Of a stretch of DNA of 6,382 nucleotides, positions 5,070-6,382 are shown in pieces (the first letter of the stretch is position 1; the number at the start of each line of letters is the position of its first letter). The position numbers were made by a program, and so were the translations under genes. The notes beneath the pieces are model-generated. The model did no database searches. It worked only from the letters and a program-made list of their open reading frames with translations, and was not told the DNA's origin. Source of the stretch: an uncultured Collinsella sp. (GTDB lineage Bacteria; Actinomycetota; Coriobacteriia; Coriobacteriales; Coriobacteriaceae); assembly GCA_900553705.1 (NCBI GenBank), contig USEK01000087.1, positions 1 to 6,382 of the forward strand, read 5' to 3'.

Positions 5070-6335
5070 CTACTCGATCGAGAAGATCACGGGATAGAGC
5101 GGCTGCTCGCCACGATGGGCGTCAATCTCCAAGTCGGGCTGAGCTTCCTCGATGGCGTCGACGATCTCCTGGAAGGCCTCATCGGACAGCTCCTCGCCGG
5201 CCAGAATCGTCAGCGCGTCGCCCTCCTCTTCCTCCTGCATGCGGTTGATGCAGTCGAGCGTGACCTGCTTCACGTCGGAGCCGACCACGTCGATGGAGCC
5301 GGCGATGATACCCATGACGTCACCGGAGTGAATCGGAGAACCGTCAGAGGCACTGGAGTCGCGCACGGCGCGGGTGACCTCGCCATCGCGGACCTCGCTG
5401 ATGGCGTCGACCATGGCGGCGACGGCATCCTCGAGCTCGGAATCGGGCAGGACTGCGAACAGCGCGGAGAAGGCCTGCGGGACGGTCTTGGTGGGAACGA
5501 CGGCGACCTTCTTGTCGGTGCAGGCTGAGGCAGCAGCCTCAGCGGCCATGCGGATGTTGCCGTTGTTGGGCAAGATGATGACCGAGGTCGCGTTGACCTG
5601 GTCCACCGCGCCCAGCAGGTCGGCGGTCGAGGGATTCATAGTCTGGCCACCGGAGACGACCACGTCGACGCCAAGGGACTTGAGGATGTCGGCCTCGCCG
5701 GAACCGGCGGCAACGGCGACAAAGCCCAGCGCCTTGGCGGGCTCGGCGGCCTTTTCCTGATCCTCGTGGATCTTAGCGGTACGGTCGTGGGCCTCCATCT
5801 CCATGTTGTGGATAAAGACCTCATAGATCTGACCGAGCTGCAGCATGTGCTCGAGCACCAGGTTGGGGGTATTGGAGTGCACATGGATCTTGTAGTCGGG
5901 ATAGGCGCCCACGAGCAGCTCACAGTCGCCCATGGAGCCTAGGAACTTAAGGCATTCGTCCTCGTCAAACGGGGCGTCGGCCTTAAAGAGGAACTCGTTG
6001 CAGTAGCGGAACTCCGAGCCCTCCCAGTCGTCGTTAGCCTCGATCTCAACGCGGCCAAGAGCGGCATCGCGGGCAGAGCCGGCGGAGTCAAACGTAGCGG
6101 AGAAATCCTCGACAACGGTGCTGCGACCAAGCGCGGCGGCAACAAAGTTCTCCAGGAAGATGGCAAAGCCGAAGGCGCCTGAGTCGACCACGCCGTTCTC
6201 TTTGAGGACGGGCAGCAAGTCGGGCGTGCGGGCGACGGACTGGTACGCCTCGACGACGATAGCATCGAGCGCATCCTCGGCCGAGAACTTCTTCTTTTCG
6301 CACTCGTCGGCCTTGGTCGAGACATCGCGCAGCAC
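5070..6335 (-). CDS. fakA: Fatty acid kinase catalytic subunit FakA (YloV/DAK2 fusion family), N-terminus missing
   Basis: FakA phosphorylates fatty acids presented by a FakB carrier, giving acyl-phosphate for PlsX/PlsY. 421 native residues remain; family members are near 550, so about 130 residues, most of the ATP-binding DhaL (DAK2) domain, are missing. Fragment residues 1-65 are the end of that domain, with ARTPDLLPVLKENGVVDSG (35-53). The middle domain carries FRYCNEFLF (Cys112) and KIHVHSN (His151, His153), corresponding, as I recall, to the zinc-site Cys and His pair of S. aureus FakA. The C-terminal DegV-like domain has SGGQTMNPSTADLL (228-241), ILPNNGNIRMA (254-264) and PTKTVPQAF (281-289), and ends QPLYPVIFSIE. 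The reading frame continues into adapter sequence, adding five false residues (MYKRQ, from a GTG at 6350). It is followed by recG after 10 bp. No FakB gene is in the window. Confidence 0.93.
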   Translation of the reverse strand: MLRDVSTKADECEKKKFSAEDALDAIVVEAYQSVARTPDLLPVLKENGVVDSGAFGFAIFLENFVAAALGRSTVVEDFSATFDSAGSARDAALGRVEIEANDDWEGSEFRYCNEFLFKADAPFDEDECLKFLGSMGDCELLVGAYPDYKIHVHSNTPNLVLEHMLQLGQIYEVFIHNMEMEAHDRTAKIHEDQEKAAEPAKALGFVAVAAGSGEADILKSLGVDVVVSGGQTMNPSTADLLGAVDQVNATSVIILPNNGNIRMAAEAAASACTDKKVAVVPTKTVPQAFSALFAVLPDSELEDAVAAMVDAISEVRDGEVTRAVRDSSASDGSPIHSGDVMGIIAGSIDVVGSDVKQVTLDCINRMQEEEEGDALTILAGEELSDEAFQEIVDAIEEAQPDLEIDAHRGEQPLYPVIFSIE

Positions 6336-6382
6336 CTGTCTCTTATACACATCTCCGAGCCCACGAGACGTAGAGGAATCTC
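6336..6382. other. Illumina Nextera adapter plus index (contamination, not genomic)
   Basis: 6336-6354 is the 19-bp Tn5 mosaic end (CTGTCTCTTATACACATCT). 6355-6369 (CCGAGCCCACGAGAC) is the rest of the Nextera read-2 adapter. 6370-6377 (GTAGAGGA) fits an i7 index, N712 as I remember the list, and 6378-6382 (ATCTC) begins the P7 flow-cell sequence. This order is exactly that of a library molecule read through its insert. In minus-strand translation it yields the well-known artefact peptides YKRQ and MCIRDR. Annotation should stop at 6335. Confidence 0.98.

Noticed and set aside
4049..5248. Long plus-strand open frame (399 codons) opposite recG and the end of fakA
   Set aside because: It is antisense to two clear genes, has no recognisable domain and is His/Arg/Gln/Ala-rich as expected for a shadow frame in GC-rich DNA.
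6336..6354. Tn5 end as evidence of a natural transposon insertion in fakA
   Set aside because: The sequence continues as the synthetic Nextera adapter, an index and P7, with no transposon genes; it is a library artefact.
5939..6364. Minus-strand frame beginning MGSEMCIRDR
   Set aside because: Its first residues come from the sequencing adapter and the rest is a Ser/Arg-rich shadow of fakA in another frame.

Overview
The window looks like a stretch of core housekeeping genes from a high-GC Actinomycetota member. I favour the class Coriobacteriia, possibly Collinsella; this rests on protein style and gene order and has not been checked by a search. All eight genes lie on the minus strand, so they read from right to left. 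In transcription order they are: fakA/yloV (5' end missing), recG, rsmD, coaD, a SepIVA/DivIVA-like coiled-coil gene, yceD (DUF177), rpmF, and plsX (3' end missing).

Right part (2229-6335): fakA, recG, rsmD and coaD are packed with a 10-bp gap, a 4-bp ATGA overlap and an 8-bp overlap, so they probably form one transcription unit. Middle (1173-1738): after a 68-bp gap holding a possible extended -10 promoter come the SepIVA-like gene and yceD, joined by a one-base TAATG overlap. Left part (1-618): rpmF follows after 64 bp. An 87-bp spacer then leads to plsX. That spacer is the most structured non-coding DNA here: a -10-like hexamer, two short dyads and an intrinsic-terminator-like hairpin, with its T-run ending just before the plsX ribosome binding site. 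The arrangement looks like a leader/attenuator controlling plsX.

Functionally the window combines two classical neighbourhoods: yceD-rpmF-plsX, as in E. coli, and yloV-recG-plsX with rsmD-coaD, as in Firmicutes. FakA makes acyl-phosphate from free fatty acids and PlsX makes it from acyl-ACP, so both routes into phospholipid synthesis sit at the two ends. CoA synthesis (CoaD), ribosome components or maturation (L32, RsmD, probably YceD), fork repair (RecG) and a probable division/envelope protein lie between them.

The last 47 bases (6336-6382) are not genomic. They match an Illumina Nextera read-2 adapter plus index, so the native sequence ends at 6335 and the apparent start of the fakA reading frame is an artefact. 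I found no mobile element, CRISPR array, tRNA or rRNA, and no clearly novel system. No gap between genes exceeds 87 bp.
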